DNA of 64,000 nucleotides, taken from the NCBI RefSeq assembly GCF_963082655.1, contig NC_081552.1, positions 185,178,571-185,242,570 of the forward strand. The letters run 5' to 3'. The notes beneath the pieces are model-generated. The model was not told the origin of the DNA. It ran no database searches and saw nothing but the letters and a program-made list of their open reading frames with translations. This stretch comes from Stomoxys calcitrans. Lineage: Eukaryota; Arthropoda; Insecta; Diptera; Muscidae. Positions 56,160-64,000 of the stretch are shown piece by piece; position 1 is the first letter of the stretch; every line of letters begins with the position of its first letter. The position numbers and the translations under genes were made by a program.

Positions 56160-56370
56160 GCTACTTGACCGGGTTTAAAGGAAAGCGATGGTGTCGATAG
56201 GCGATGATAGGGTATCCAACTCAATTGGAATGTGGGCAGCGTGGCGCTGTTTTATCGGTACTATCATGGTGTTTGCTCCGCATAGATACGTCTTCTTAAC
56301 ACTGAACTAAGGAGGTTCACCAGGGACACAAGAACGCACACCAGTATGTGATCGATTGGCCAGTTGACCG
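56160..56370 (+). pseudogene. Small LINE C-terminal fragment (jockey/CR1-like)
   Basis: Codons near 56,248-56,283 read LFYRYYHGVCSA, and near 56,349-56,375 DWPVDRTL, matching in my memory the C-terminal motif of jockey/CR1-like LINEs (LFYKYYHGxCS ... DWPVDRT). A stop and a frame change lie between. The family call is tentative. Confidence 0.45.
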
Positions 56371-56379
56371 AACCCTGAA

Positions 56380-57490
56380 AATTCGCATGCCCTACACATG
56401 CTATCACTTGCCGCACCGATTTTAACATAAGTGAGCTCGTAGTCCTATGTGTCCCGTTATGATACCGAGAGCTATACTGACCTCCTTCTTACTTCCTTTC
56501 AGTAATAGCCTCGTCTTCAAACGATCTGGGTCTCCCCATTGTATTTTCGCTGTCCTACCGACAGTTTCGCTGTTCCACAGGGTTGCATGCGCATTCGTCG
56601 CCTACGCCCTTAACTCGGACTGCCGAAAGGCTTCGTTTAACCAACTTTATTGACGATAGTTCTGTGGCCTTCACTGCCAAATCGTCTGCTTTCTCATTCC
56701 CAGTTACTCCGCTAAGGTCCGTCACCCAAACGATGCAGATCGAGCAATCCTCAGAGAAGGCGTAAATCTCCATCTTCCATTCCAAGATTGTTCGTGATCC
56801 TACCATCCTGGTTGTTATCGCCCTTATGGCAATTTTACTGTCCATAAAGATATTCATACTCGACGTCCTCGCGTTAACACCACACCACCTCACGCATTCC
56901 GTGATCGCCCGGATCTTTGCCTGCAGGACCGTATTTTAGTTAGGCACTCTAAAACAGATCTCAGTCCCTGGGTTCTCAATGTAAACCCCCAGGCTAACTC
57001 TGCCCTCTAGCTTTGATCCATCCGTGTAACATGATTTTGTAGAAGACTTTACCGCTGGCAGCAGTGCCTCGCACTCTACCTCAAGTTTCGTCTCAGCTAT
57101 CCGATCGGAAACCTCTTCCCTTCATTTCAAATTTCCTATCGTCGCCTCGATTACACCGCGATGGTATGAGCTGCTCCCATCCTCAATCCATTCTCCCATC
57201 GCCTTAAGTCTCATAGCCGTAGTGGCTGCTTCACACTTAATCTGTATATCAATAGGTCGGATATCTAGAATAGTCTCCAGCGCCCTAGTGGATGTGGTCC
57301 TCGTCCCTTCGCTTATGGCAAGACAACATATTCTCTGAACCTGTTGTATGGTCTTTATGTTGCACTTTTTCTCCATAGTTGTCCACCAAACTACTGATGC
57401 GTAAGAAAGTATTGGTCTTATCACGCTCCTGGAGAGCCAGTGGACTATCCTCGGATTTAGGCCCAATTTCGAGCCTACGGCCCGTCTCCA
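56380..57490 (-). pseudogene. Family A LINE, minus strand, 3' half
   Basis: Reading leftwards, frame 57,466-57,122 has NPRIVHWLSRSVIRPILSYA, EKKCNIKTIQQVQRICCLAI and TRALETILDIRPIDIQIKCE. RNase H start codons are at 57,120-56,900 (SKSCYTDGSKLEGRVSLGVY region). Frame 56,893-56,555 has MRWCGVNARTSSMNIFMDSK, then VTGNEKADDLAVKATELSS (RNase H end). Then GSKKEVSIALGIITGHIGLR-like codons (56,500-56,430) before truncation near 56,380. It lies next to the plus-strand copy ending at 56,110, giving a tail-to-tail arrangement. Confidence 0.8.
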
Positions 57491-57622
57491 ATCTACATCA
57501 AAATTAAGTATCTGTGCAAAATTTCAAGCAGCTAGCTTTACGCGTTCGACCGCTATCGTGATTTCGACAGACGGACACGGCTAGATCGACTCAGGATGTC
57601 GAGACGATCAAGAATATATATA

Positions 57623-58558
57623 TTGGGTTGCCCAAAAAGTAATTGTCGGTAATATAGTAGTAATATAGTCGGCGTTGACAAATTTTTTCAACGGCTTGTG
57701 ACTCTGTAATTGCATTCTGTCTTCTGTCAGTTATCAGCTGTTACTTTTAGCTTGCTTTAGAAGAAAAGTGCGCGAAATTTTGTTTACATTTGTTTGTTTG
57801 GCGTCAATTTTAATATGGGTACCACATGTATTGAAAGAAATTCATTTAACAAACCGAATCAACGCTTGTGATATGCACCTTAAACGCAATGAATTCGATC
57901 CGTTTTTAAAACGAATCATAACTGGAGATGAAAAATGGATTGTTTACAACAACGTTAGTCGAAAACGATCATGGTCCAAGCATGGTGAACCAGCTCAAAC
58001 CACTTCAAAGGCTGATATCCACCAAAAGAAGGTTATGCTGTCTGTTTGGTGGGATTGGAAGGGTGTGGTATATTTTGAGCTGCTTCCAAGGAACCAAACG
58101 ATTAATTCGGATGTTTACTGTCAACAATTGGACAAATTGAATACAGCCATCAAGGAGAAGCGCCCAGAATTGGTCAATCGTAAAGGTGTCATATTCCACC
58201 AGGACAACGCTAGACCGCACACATTTTTGGTCACTCGCCAAAAACTGAGTGAGCTTGGCTGGGAACTTTTGATGCATCCACCATATAGCCCTGACCTTGC
58301 ACCATCAGACTACCATTTATTTCGATCTTTGCAGAACTCCTTAAATGGTAAAACTTTCGCCAATGATGAGGCTATAAAATCGCACTTGGTTCAGTTTTTT
58401 GCAGATAAAGGCCAGAAGTTCTATGAGCGTGGAATACTAAATTTGCCAGGAAGATGGCAAAAGGTTATCGAACAAAATGGCAATTATATATTTGATTAAA
58501 GTTCATTCTAAGTTTACTTTCTTTTAAAAAATCCGCAATAAATTTTTAGGCAACCCAA
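57623..58558 (+). mobile_element. Mariner (irritans-type), 936 bp, N-terminal deletion
   Basis: Terminal repeats TTGGGTTGCCCAAAAAGTAA (left) and TTTTTAGGCAACCCAA (right). TA at 57,621-57,622, TT (decayed TA) at 58,559-58,560. The usual element of this group is about 1.3 kb, so about 350 bp are missing between the 5' UTR and the catalytic part. It inserted in a TATATA stretch of a DINE. Confidence 0.9.
57768..58499 (+). CDS. Mariner transposase, catalytic domain intact, N-terminus deleted
   Basis: 243 codons, no internal stop, ending TTTGATTAA. The first catalytic D is in RIITGDEKWIVYNN (about residue 53), the second in VIFHQDNARPHT (about 144) and the third in PPYSPDLAPSDYHLFRSL, with exactly 34 residues between the second and third, the DD34D signature of mariner. 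The linker block SRKRSWSKHGEPAQTTSKAD is also present. The usual protein is about 345 residues. The two helix-turn-helix motifs that bind the terminal repeats are absent, and the first ~18 residues look like UTR read-through. It cannot be expected to bind its ends alone, but the uninterrupted frame shows a young insertion or deletion. Confidence 0.9.
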   Translation: MREILFTFVCLASILIWVPHVLKEIHLTNRINACDMHLKRNEFDPFLKRIITGDEKWIVYNNVSRKRSWSKHGEPAQTTSKADIHQKKVMLSVWWDWKGVVYFELLPRNQTINSDVYCQQLDKLNTAIKEKRPELVNRKGVIFHQDNARPHTFLVTRQKLSELGWELLMHPPYSPDLAPSDYHLFRSLQNSLNGKTFANDEAIKSHLVQFFADKGQKFYERGILNLPGRWQKVIEQNGNYIFD

Positions 58559-58609
58559 TTCTTTGACGAATATTTCGAAGTGTTACACGGGTTATTATAA
58601 ATCGATCGC

Positions 58610-58859
58610 CATTATATTTCGTATTTTGCGTATTAGATTCTAAAGGAAATAAATTGAGAGAACACTTTTCTCCATTTGCAAAAACATTTTTTGGGACGGT
58701 ATAATGTCATGGTTGCATGTAGTAAATTTCATGACAGGGAGAACAGTCAAAAGGCATCTTTTCTTGTTCACAGATGTTGCGGCGAGTTAAATGAATGTCT
58801 TTTAGGTTTAATTATTTCACTCAAATAGTTTATAAATCAACACATGAACGTATGTTAAG
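58610..58859. other. Unique DNA, nothing recognised
   Basis: AT-rich sequence between the DINE/mariner and the next repeat. No motif. Confidence 0.5.
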
Positions 58860-59400
58860 TGGTTGTCATATCTTATCTCACACCTTTGCCCAAAATACAT
58901 TGACTTATATTTTGTTTGTTTTTTCTTCTTTTTAGAGACGAGATCAATGATCGGGGATATTCTTTGCAAATGGAAAAAGACAGCCAAAGATCGCAACACA
59001 CACCAACCACTATGGGACGCGTTTCGTTTTTGGTTTGATGAGTTTTCAGCCATATTAGGTGTGACGGCTTCAAGGGCCGTACGTTGGTTTTGTTGCGTTT
59101 GTATCGTATTTATTGCGAAAACGCCTCTATGACACAAAAACCACATTTACCACGCTCGACAACTCTGTCTATTAGCTGTACTTTTTCCTATGTATGTGTT
59201 TTTTGTGTAATGACAGATTTTTTGTCTGCAACAATTACACTACTTCCATGGTGCACATAATTTTGTGCATCTGTCGGAAGTTGTATTGATGGCTTCGAAC
59301 GCAGGACAACGGCAATGGCTCTCGCTGTTGCGCCGTGTGCCCAGATTCGACTCACGTTGAATTGTCGCATGTGGTGATTGAACATAGACATATTGGTAAA
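58860..59400 (+). mobile_element. Relative of the 19,274-19,747 insertion, longer and diverged
   Basis: GAGACGAGATCAATGATCGG ... CACCAACCACTATGGGACGC ... CGGCTTCAAGGGCCGTACGT (58,931-59,090) matches the reverse complement of 19,330-19,440. TTGATGGCTTCGAACGCAGG (59,287-59,306) and neighbouring DNA match the middle segment of that insertion. The two modules lie in a different order and spacing, and no flanking repeat is seen. Confidence 0.6.
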
Positions 59401-60011
59401 TTTCAGGCTAAGGAGAACTGTATAACCGCATCATGTCTTGGGCATAGATCTCTTGGCGGGGTAGCTATATATATTTTGGGTGTTGTTACTTCGCTCAAAT
59501 AATTTCTAAATCCATTGTAGTGTCGCATGAATGTAACACATGTATAGAGAGTGTGACATCAATACCGTTTGTAGTCACAACATGGCACGATGGATCATTG
59601 GAGACGCATCGCACAGCGACTCAAAAATGTTCAATTTAATGCCACATTAAAGGCAATAAAATAATATGGTATTTATAAATAATATCATTTCTATTTTCGA
59701 AAGGTAAACAAAGAAAAAAAAAGACAAATTATATCGTCGTTTTCCCCTTTTTGTTTTAAATTGAAATTTGTAACGGCTGTTTCAAATAAACGCTTTTCAT
59801 CAACAACCTCCTCAAACAAAATAGACCAAGCCGACAAAAAATTAAATTTGATTTGAGTGGGCAGGCACTCAGACAAAACCCCTAAACACAGCGATGAAAG
59901 AAATTTGCATTCGTTGTAAAATACCATAATTAGTGAAACAAAGATATTTTAATGTTTCTACCGAAAAGATTTATGATTAGCATACAGACAAGAAGCATAT
60001 AGTGAACTTAC
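59401..60011. other. Unique DNA left of the candidate exon
   Basis: No transposon recognised. If the candidate exon is real this is the start of its downstream (minus-strand) intron. The 78-codon minus-strand frame at 59,691-59,927 shows no motif. Confidence 0.5.
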
Positions 60012-60068
60012 CTCTTTCTCTTTATCCTCGGTATCGTTGGCAGAATCTTGTTTTTCTGGATCCAATTC
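60012..60068 (-). CDS. Candidate host exon, 57 bp, acidic/KEKE linker
   Basis: On the minus strand TCTCGTTTACAG (60,080-60,069) is a good 3' splice site and GAG/GTAAGT (donor bases 60,011-60,006) a near-consensus 5' splice site. Between them 57 bp (19 codons, a multiple of three) read ELDPEKQDSANDTEDKEKE in one frame. One other frame is open and the third has a stop. Composition differs sharply from the AT-rich flanks, and the peptide looks like a charged, disordered linker of the kind carried by small, often alternatively used exons. I do not recognise the gene. No partner exon was found in the window, which would fit very large introns filled with the transposons described here. Confidence 0.5.
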
Positions 60069-60080
60069 CTGTAAACGAGA

Positions 60081-60480
60081 AATTAACAACAAAACCACAT
60101 TACATTACACAATTAATTACGAATTTATGTCATGTTCTCAAAGATTTATTGCTCTCACAGTGCGCTAAGTGATCTATGATATGAATGTATGCAAATGTTT
60201 TTTTTTGCCATTGCTAATGGTTATTAATCTTTCGTTGTTTTGAAAGGTTTGCAGAAAATTAGTTTCATGCTAACGAATTTAAAATAAGAACACAATAAAA
60301 AACTAATTTTAGGAACAAAAAAAGGACTCTTCACCATAGGGGTCCTTAGTGTGTTAGTTTGGCATGCAGATTTCTTCAATTCATATGGAGTCTTGTATTG
60401 CAGGTGATTTGGAAAGTGTCTAAGGTCTCCTATGAAGCCTAAAGTTTATTTTCTATGATTTTGATTTTTTAGTCTTCCAT
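60081..60480. other. Unique DNA right of the candidate exon
   Basis: AT-rich, no repeat family recognised. It would be the upstream intron of the minus-strand exon. Confidence 0.5.
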
Positions 60481-60483
60481 TCA

Positions 60484-60986
60484 TAGTACTGACTTCAACT
60501 TTTCGCCCGAACAACTGTCAAAATGCATTATAAAAATATGATGACGTCAAAAATGCGAACACTTTCCGTAAAAGTGGTACTGAGTTCTATAAGCAAAATA
60601 GTAGCGACATGTAGCAGCGCCAATACAAATTTCGCTTCAAAAAATTGCCGATGCAATTAAATGCTCACAAAATGGGCACCAATCAACTCTGTTTCAATGA
60701 TTTTGTCTATGCTATGTGTAGTTGTTTAACATTTGTTTGTGTTCTGGCAAACAATGAGTTCGTCGGGTTTGACAATAATTTAATAGGCATTTTCGCTGCG
60801 AAAGGAGTCAGTACTAGGCTTTAGCCATAAAGCGAAATTTGTATTGGCGCAGCGACATGTCGCTAATATTTTACTTGTAGAGCTCAGTACCACTTCTACG
60901 AAATGTGTTTGCATTTTCTTCGTCACCATTTTTTTTTTACAATGCATTTTGACAGTTGTTCGGCCGAAAAGTCGAACTCAGTACTA
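60484..60986. mobile_element. Fold-back-like element, arms about 155 bp
   Basis: Left arm 60,484-60,637 (TAGTACTGACTTCAACTTTT ... CGAACAACTGTCAAAATGCA ... CGCCAATACAAATTTCGCTT) returns inverted at 60,830-60,986 (AAGCGAAATTTGTATTGGCG ... TGCATTTTGACAGTTGTTCG ... GAACTCAGTACTA), with about 85 percent identity by eye. The end motif also appears in the loop (GTCAGTACTAGGCTTTAGCC, 60,807). I found no clear target duplication and no coding capacity. Confidence 0.7.
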
Positions 60987-60989
60987 GGC

Positions 60990-61190
60990 TTAAACCGATT
61001 AGTGACATAAAGTCCCAATAAAGAGATGGTAACATCAGCTGTTTTTTGTTTATCAATTGATGCATAATATTAGGTCTATTCACGTACTTATCCAGCAGAA
61101 ACTTGCCAGTTAAAAGGGTAAGGAGAGTAAGAAATTTCTGTTGTGGAAAAACTTCAGAAGAAATTTGCAGCCCCTCATCAAAAAAACTCT
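60990..61190. other. Unique DNA, no gene seen
   Basis: Short stretch between the fold-back element and the DINE. The 91-codon minus-strand frame overlapping both has no motif. Confidence 0.5.
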
Positions 61191-61193
61191 CCA

Positions 61194-62309
61194 TTTTTAT
61201 ACCCACCACCATAGAATGGGTGTACTAATCTAGTCATTCCGTTTGTAAGATCTCGAAATATTGATCTAGGACCCCATAAAGAGTATATATTCTTGATAGT
61301 CTCGACATTCTGGTCGAACTAGCCATGTCCGTTCGTCCGTACGTCTGTCGAAATCACGATAGCGGTCGAACGCCGCGCAGAGCTAGCCACTTAAAATTTT
61401 GAACAGTACTTTATATTGATGTAGGTCGTTGAGGATTGCAAATGGGTCATATCGGTTCAGATTTGGATAAGGCTCCCATATAAACCGATCTCCCGATTTG
61501 ACTTCTTGAGCCCCACAATTTTTGTCCGATTTGGCTGAAATTTTGCATATAGCATTCCCGTTTGCCTCCATACAACTCTGTCAAGTACATTCCAAATCGG
61601 CACAAAACCTGATTTAGCTTCCATATAAACCGATCTCCCCATTTGACTTCTTGAGCCCCTGCAAGATGCAAATGTTGTCCAATTTATCTTAAACTTTGCA
61701 CGTAGTGTTCTGTTTTGACTTCCAACAATTGTGCCTAGTACGGTCCAAATGGGTGTATAATCTGATATTGCTCCCATATAAACCGATCTCCCGATTTGAC
61801 TTCCAGAGCCCCTGGAAGCCGCAATTTTTGTCCGATTTGGCTTAAACTTTGCACGTAGTGTTCTGTTATGACTTCTAACAACTGTGCCTAATACGGTCCA
61901 AATCGGTATATAACCTGATATTGCTCCCGTATAAACCGATCTCCCGTTTTGACTTCTTGAGCCCGTGGAAGCATCAATATTTGTCCGATTTTGATGAAAT
62001 TTGGCACATAGTGTTCCGTTATGACTCTCATCAACTGTGACAAGTACGGTCCAAATCGATCTATAGCCTGATATAGCTCCCATATAAACCGATCTCTCGA
62101 TTTGACTTCTTAAGCCCTTACAAGCCGCGATTTTTATCAGATTTGACTGACATTTTGCATATAGTGTTCTGTTATGACTTTCAACAACTATGCCAAGTAC
62201 GGTCGAAATCGGTCTATAATCAGATATAGCTCCCATATTTTTGCAGAATCCATGGCGGTGGCTTCCAAGATTCAGCCCGGCCGAACTTAGCACGCTTTTA
62301 CTTGTTTAA
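61194..62309. mobile_element. DINE type I, complete, with a long repeat-driven frame
   Basis: Start TTTTATACCCACCACCATAG, GTCCGTTCGTCCGTACGTCT. It has about five units with ATAAACCGATCTCCCGATTT at about 61,481, 61,627, 61,783, 61,937 and 62,086. The end is TTCAGCCCGGCCGAACTTAG with CTTTTACTTGTTT. The minus-strand frame 61,457-62,293 stays open for 278 codons as about 51-residue repeats (GSRSQIERSVYMGAISGYRS, then IWTVLVTV, SHN, TLCAKF, NRT). Homologous phrases recur in other type I copies with stops, so I do not call a gene. Confidence 0.85.
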
Positions 62310-62389
62310 AATTACCTGAAAAGTGTACGAGAAAACCGAGTTTGTTAATAGAAGGTTTATTCCCACGATAAATTAATATTTCGACCTAA

Positions 62390-62740
62390 GAGTTACTTTC
62401 GGCCCCAAACCGTATACTACTCTCGTCATATAAATCTTGAAACCACGAAATATGGATAATTAACCCAAAATAATATATAGGCTTGAAAATTTCAAACTTT
62501 GAGTCAATGTTCAATGCGAACATGGCTAGGTTCGCCCCTCTGTCTGTCCGTATATCGAAATCATAATAGCGCTCGAAAAAATAAAGTTATCAGATAGGAA
62601 TTTAGCACAAAAACTAGAATGGAGATTATAAATGAGCCATGTCAGTTCATTCCTCAATATAGCTGTCATATAACAAGAATATCTCTACTAGAGATACTTA
62701 AGCTCCTAGAGAGCTCAGTTTTGTTTAAATTTGATATGTT
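62390..62740. mobile_element. Very old DINE start block
   Basis: Recognisable in order: CCGTATACTACTCTCGTCAT, CCACGAAATATGG, AACATGGCTAGGTTCGCCCC, TCTGTCTGTCCGTATATCGA, AATCATAATAGCGCTCGAAA, TATAGCTGTCATATAAC. Heavily diverged; no units or ends remain. Confidence 0.6.
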
Positions 62741-62899
62741 AAGTAGAAGAAAGTAAAGGATGACATGTCACATCACAGCCTCGTTGAGAACGATATGCAG
62801 TGGGATAGAATGGAAAAAAAAAGCTAGTAAAATATACGTCATTGAGAATGGATTGAGATAAATCGTGGATTTATAATTTGAAATAGTTAAAACCGAGAT

Positions 62900-63060
62900 G
62901 TTGTGGAGATCATGTGCAAAATTTCAAGGCCTGGGTGCCTCTTGGGAGGGCCCTGAAGTAAGTCACCGCGGCATTTCGAAAAATTATTTGTGCTGCCAAA
63001 TCTTCATTTGTGGTACGATTTCCAAAATTTTTTTTTTTTTAAATTTTGGCCGAGCTTGCA
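62900..63060. repeat. Interspersed repeat X, copy 2
   Basis: Matches 12,255-12,410: GTGCAAAATTTCAAGGCCTG, CTGCCAAATCTTCATTTGTG, GTACGATTTCCAAAA followed by poly-T. Unclassified. Confidence 0.6.
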
Positions 63061-63109
63061 AGGTTCAGGTGTTTTCTCAGAGAAGTGGGCATATTAACAC
63101 TTGTAAAGC

Positions 63110-63640
63110 TTTATGTATTTCGCCACAAAAGGAAGCTTTTGTCGCATTTCAGCATCAACTTTCGTTGACAGTAAAAAGGCTCTCCCGGTATTGAGATCGA
63201 ATATAGCAACGTCAAGGCTTGTGAGAGGAAGCAGGGAAGAACTTGCTAAGTAAGTTCTTCTGGCTATAGTTGTTCTCACTATGAACTACGGCCATAAGGG
63301 ACTTGGCGGAAATGAAAAAGCAGACGCATTAGCGAGAGCTGGTTCGAACTCCAGGAAGAGTCAATCGCAACGCCGCTGGGAGTCGCTAAAATGGGCATCT
63401 TCAAGCACTATCTTAGACAAGCAAAAACCAGATGGGATATCACTTAGATATGTCGTGTATCAGGGAACACCTGGCCACAATAAAACCTTATGTGTACGAG
63501 TCCTTGATCAGCCTGGATCGAAGAAACCTTTCAACACTTTTCGCTGTGACGACTATTAGAAATCTTGCAATGCGCCTGAAAATACCATACAACGTTCTGA
63601 TGATCTACACGACATGATGAACGATTGCCAGGCGCGTCTC
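63110..63640 (+). pseudogene. LINE RNase H end and C-terminal region
   Basis: Codons from about 63,160 give FVDSKKALPVLRSNIATSR and VRGSREELAK, then a stop. Frame 63,281-63,559 continues GHKGLGGNEKADALARAGSN (the RNase H GHxGxxGNExAD motif). Frame 63,432-63,617 gives ISLDRRNLSTLFAVTTIRNL with AMRLKIPYNVL (C-terminal block before the usual cysteine motif). This is a third RNase H-bearing LINE, probably R1/LOA-like, cut off before its cysteine motif. Confidence 0.7.
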
Positions 63641-63749
63641 AGACCACATTCCTATGACCATAGAGTTTCATCGACTGAACGTACGTAAATTCGGCGTTAT
63701 TGAGTCACTCGGTCGATTAACTCTTTGAGCAAAAGGATGTGGCGAGCCT

Positions 63750-64000
63750 GACAATCGTTCATCATGTCGTGAAGATCATCAGATCCCCGCCAGACATTAC
63801 GTTATATGGTATTTTTAGGCGTATTGCATTGTGTCCAATAGGTCAGGTGTCAGTCAGCACAGCAAAAAGTCTTTTCAGATTCGATCCAGGCTGATCAGGG
63901 ATTCGTGCGCTTAAGGTTGTATTGCGCCCAGGTGATTCCTTGGAACACCTGAACCGCAACCAAGGAACGTACATACGTCGGCGGTCGTCAAAGGCTTTCG
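63750..64000 (-). pseudogene. Inverted second copy of the same LINE region
   Basis: The minus strand repeats the end of the neighbouring copy: GACATGATGAACGATTGTCA, AAAAATACCATATAACGT, CTGATCAGCCTGGATCGAAT. The pair forms an inverted repeat (63,455-63,640 against 63,750-63,975) around a ~110 bp spacer. This copy continues beyond the window. Confidence 0.75.

Larger units (their letters stand above)
57491..58600. mobile_element. DINE type I fragment hosting a mariner
   Basis: AAGTATCTGTGCAAAATTTC, the GATTTCGACAGACGGACACG block and GATCAAGAATATATATA at 57,505-57,622, then GACGAATATTTCGAAGTGTT at 58,565-58,584. These are the start block of a type I element read in reverse, separated by the mariner at the ATATATA site. 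No tandem units are present. Confidence 0.65.

Overview
This window looks like non-coding, transposon-packed nuclear DNA of a fly, most likely a calyptrate muscoid (house-fly, stable-fly or blow-fly relative). The evidence is AT-rich DNA, no long host open reading frame, spliceosomal signals, DINE-1/Helentron-like repeats carrying the dipteran start block (TATACCCACCACC, then CCCCATAAAGTATATATATT and a GTCCGTCTGTC run), irritans-type mariner, Tc1-like elements, LOA/R1-like and jockey-like LINEs, and tRNA-derived SINEs. The species cannot be told from the sequence alone. Nothing bacterial is present: no operons, rRNA, true tRNA genes or CRISPR.

Layout. 1-9.3 kb: a LINE tail, a 4-copy ~290 bp tandem repeat, a LOA-like LINE wreck carrying a SINE, AT-rich simple repeats, DINE-like copies, a mariner MITE, and a second LOA wreck with a SINE inside it. 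9.3-23.7 kb: DINE-like copies (10.3-11.5, 12.7-13.9, 16.3-18.0, 18.8-20.0, 22.7-23.7 kb) separated by intron-like unique DNA, plus a ~175 bp tandem array and a TTA-flanked MITE. 23.7-25.8 kb: the best-preserved LINE (family B: RT with intact YADD, then RNase H). 26-34 kb: DINE-like copies and a nested stack (DINE split by a LOA LINE with an 8 bp target duplication, a SINE, a mariner and a LINE tail). 34.9-36.6 kb: a candidate Helitron. 37.5-40.1 kb: a DINE split by a minus-strand LOA LINE and a SINE. 40.2-47.7 kb: a near-identical 3,755 bp tandem duplication; each unit carries a DINE-like copy and a fold-back Tc1-like derivative. 47.6-53.2 kb: two long DINE-like copies around a jockey-like fragment. 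53.2-58.6 kb: a second nested LINE cluster and a mariner with an intact catalytic domain. 58.6-64 kb: repeats, a fold-back element, DINE copies, a LINE 3' part in inverted duplicate, and the only candidate host coding sequence, a 57 bp minus-strand exon at 60,012-60,068.

There is no pathway here. Most of the window behaves like a large intron or intergenic stretch in which successive transposon waves landed in one another. Names used below: LINE family A (LOA/I-like; RNase H and a CHCC-type C-terminal motif), LINE family B (R1/LOA-like), DINE type I (ends in GGCCGAACTTAGCACGC, ~150 bp units on the theme CTCAAGAAGTCAAGA), type II (head AAGTTCGGCCGGGCCGAACTT, ~150 bp units on the theme GAGATCGGTCTATATGGCAG) and type III (head TACCCTACACCACTACTGTGG). 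Family names are from recognition of motifs, not from a database search. Boundaries of diverged repeats are approximate to about 10-30 bp.
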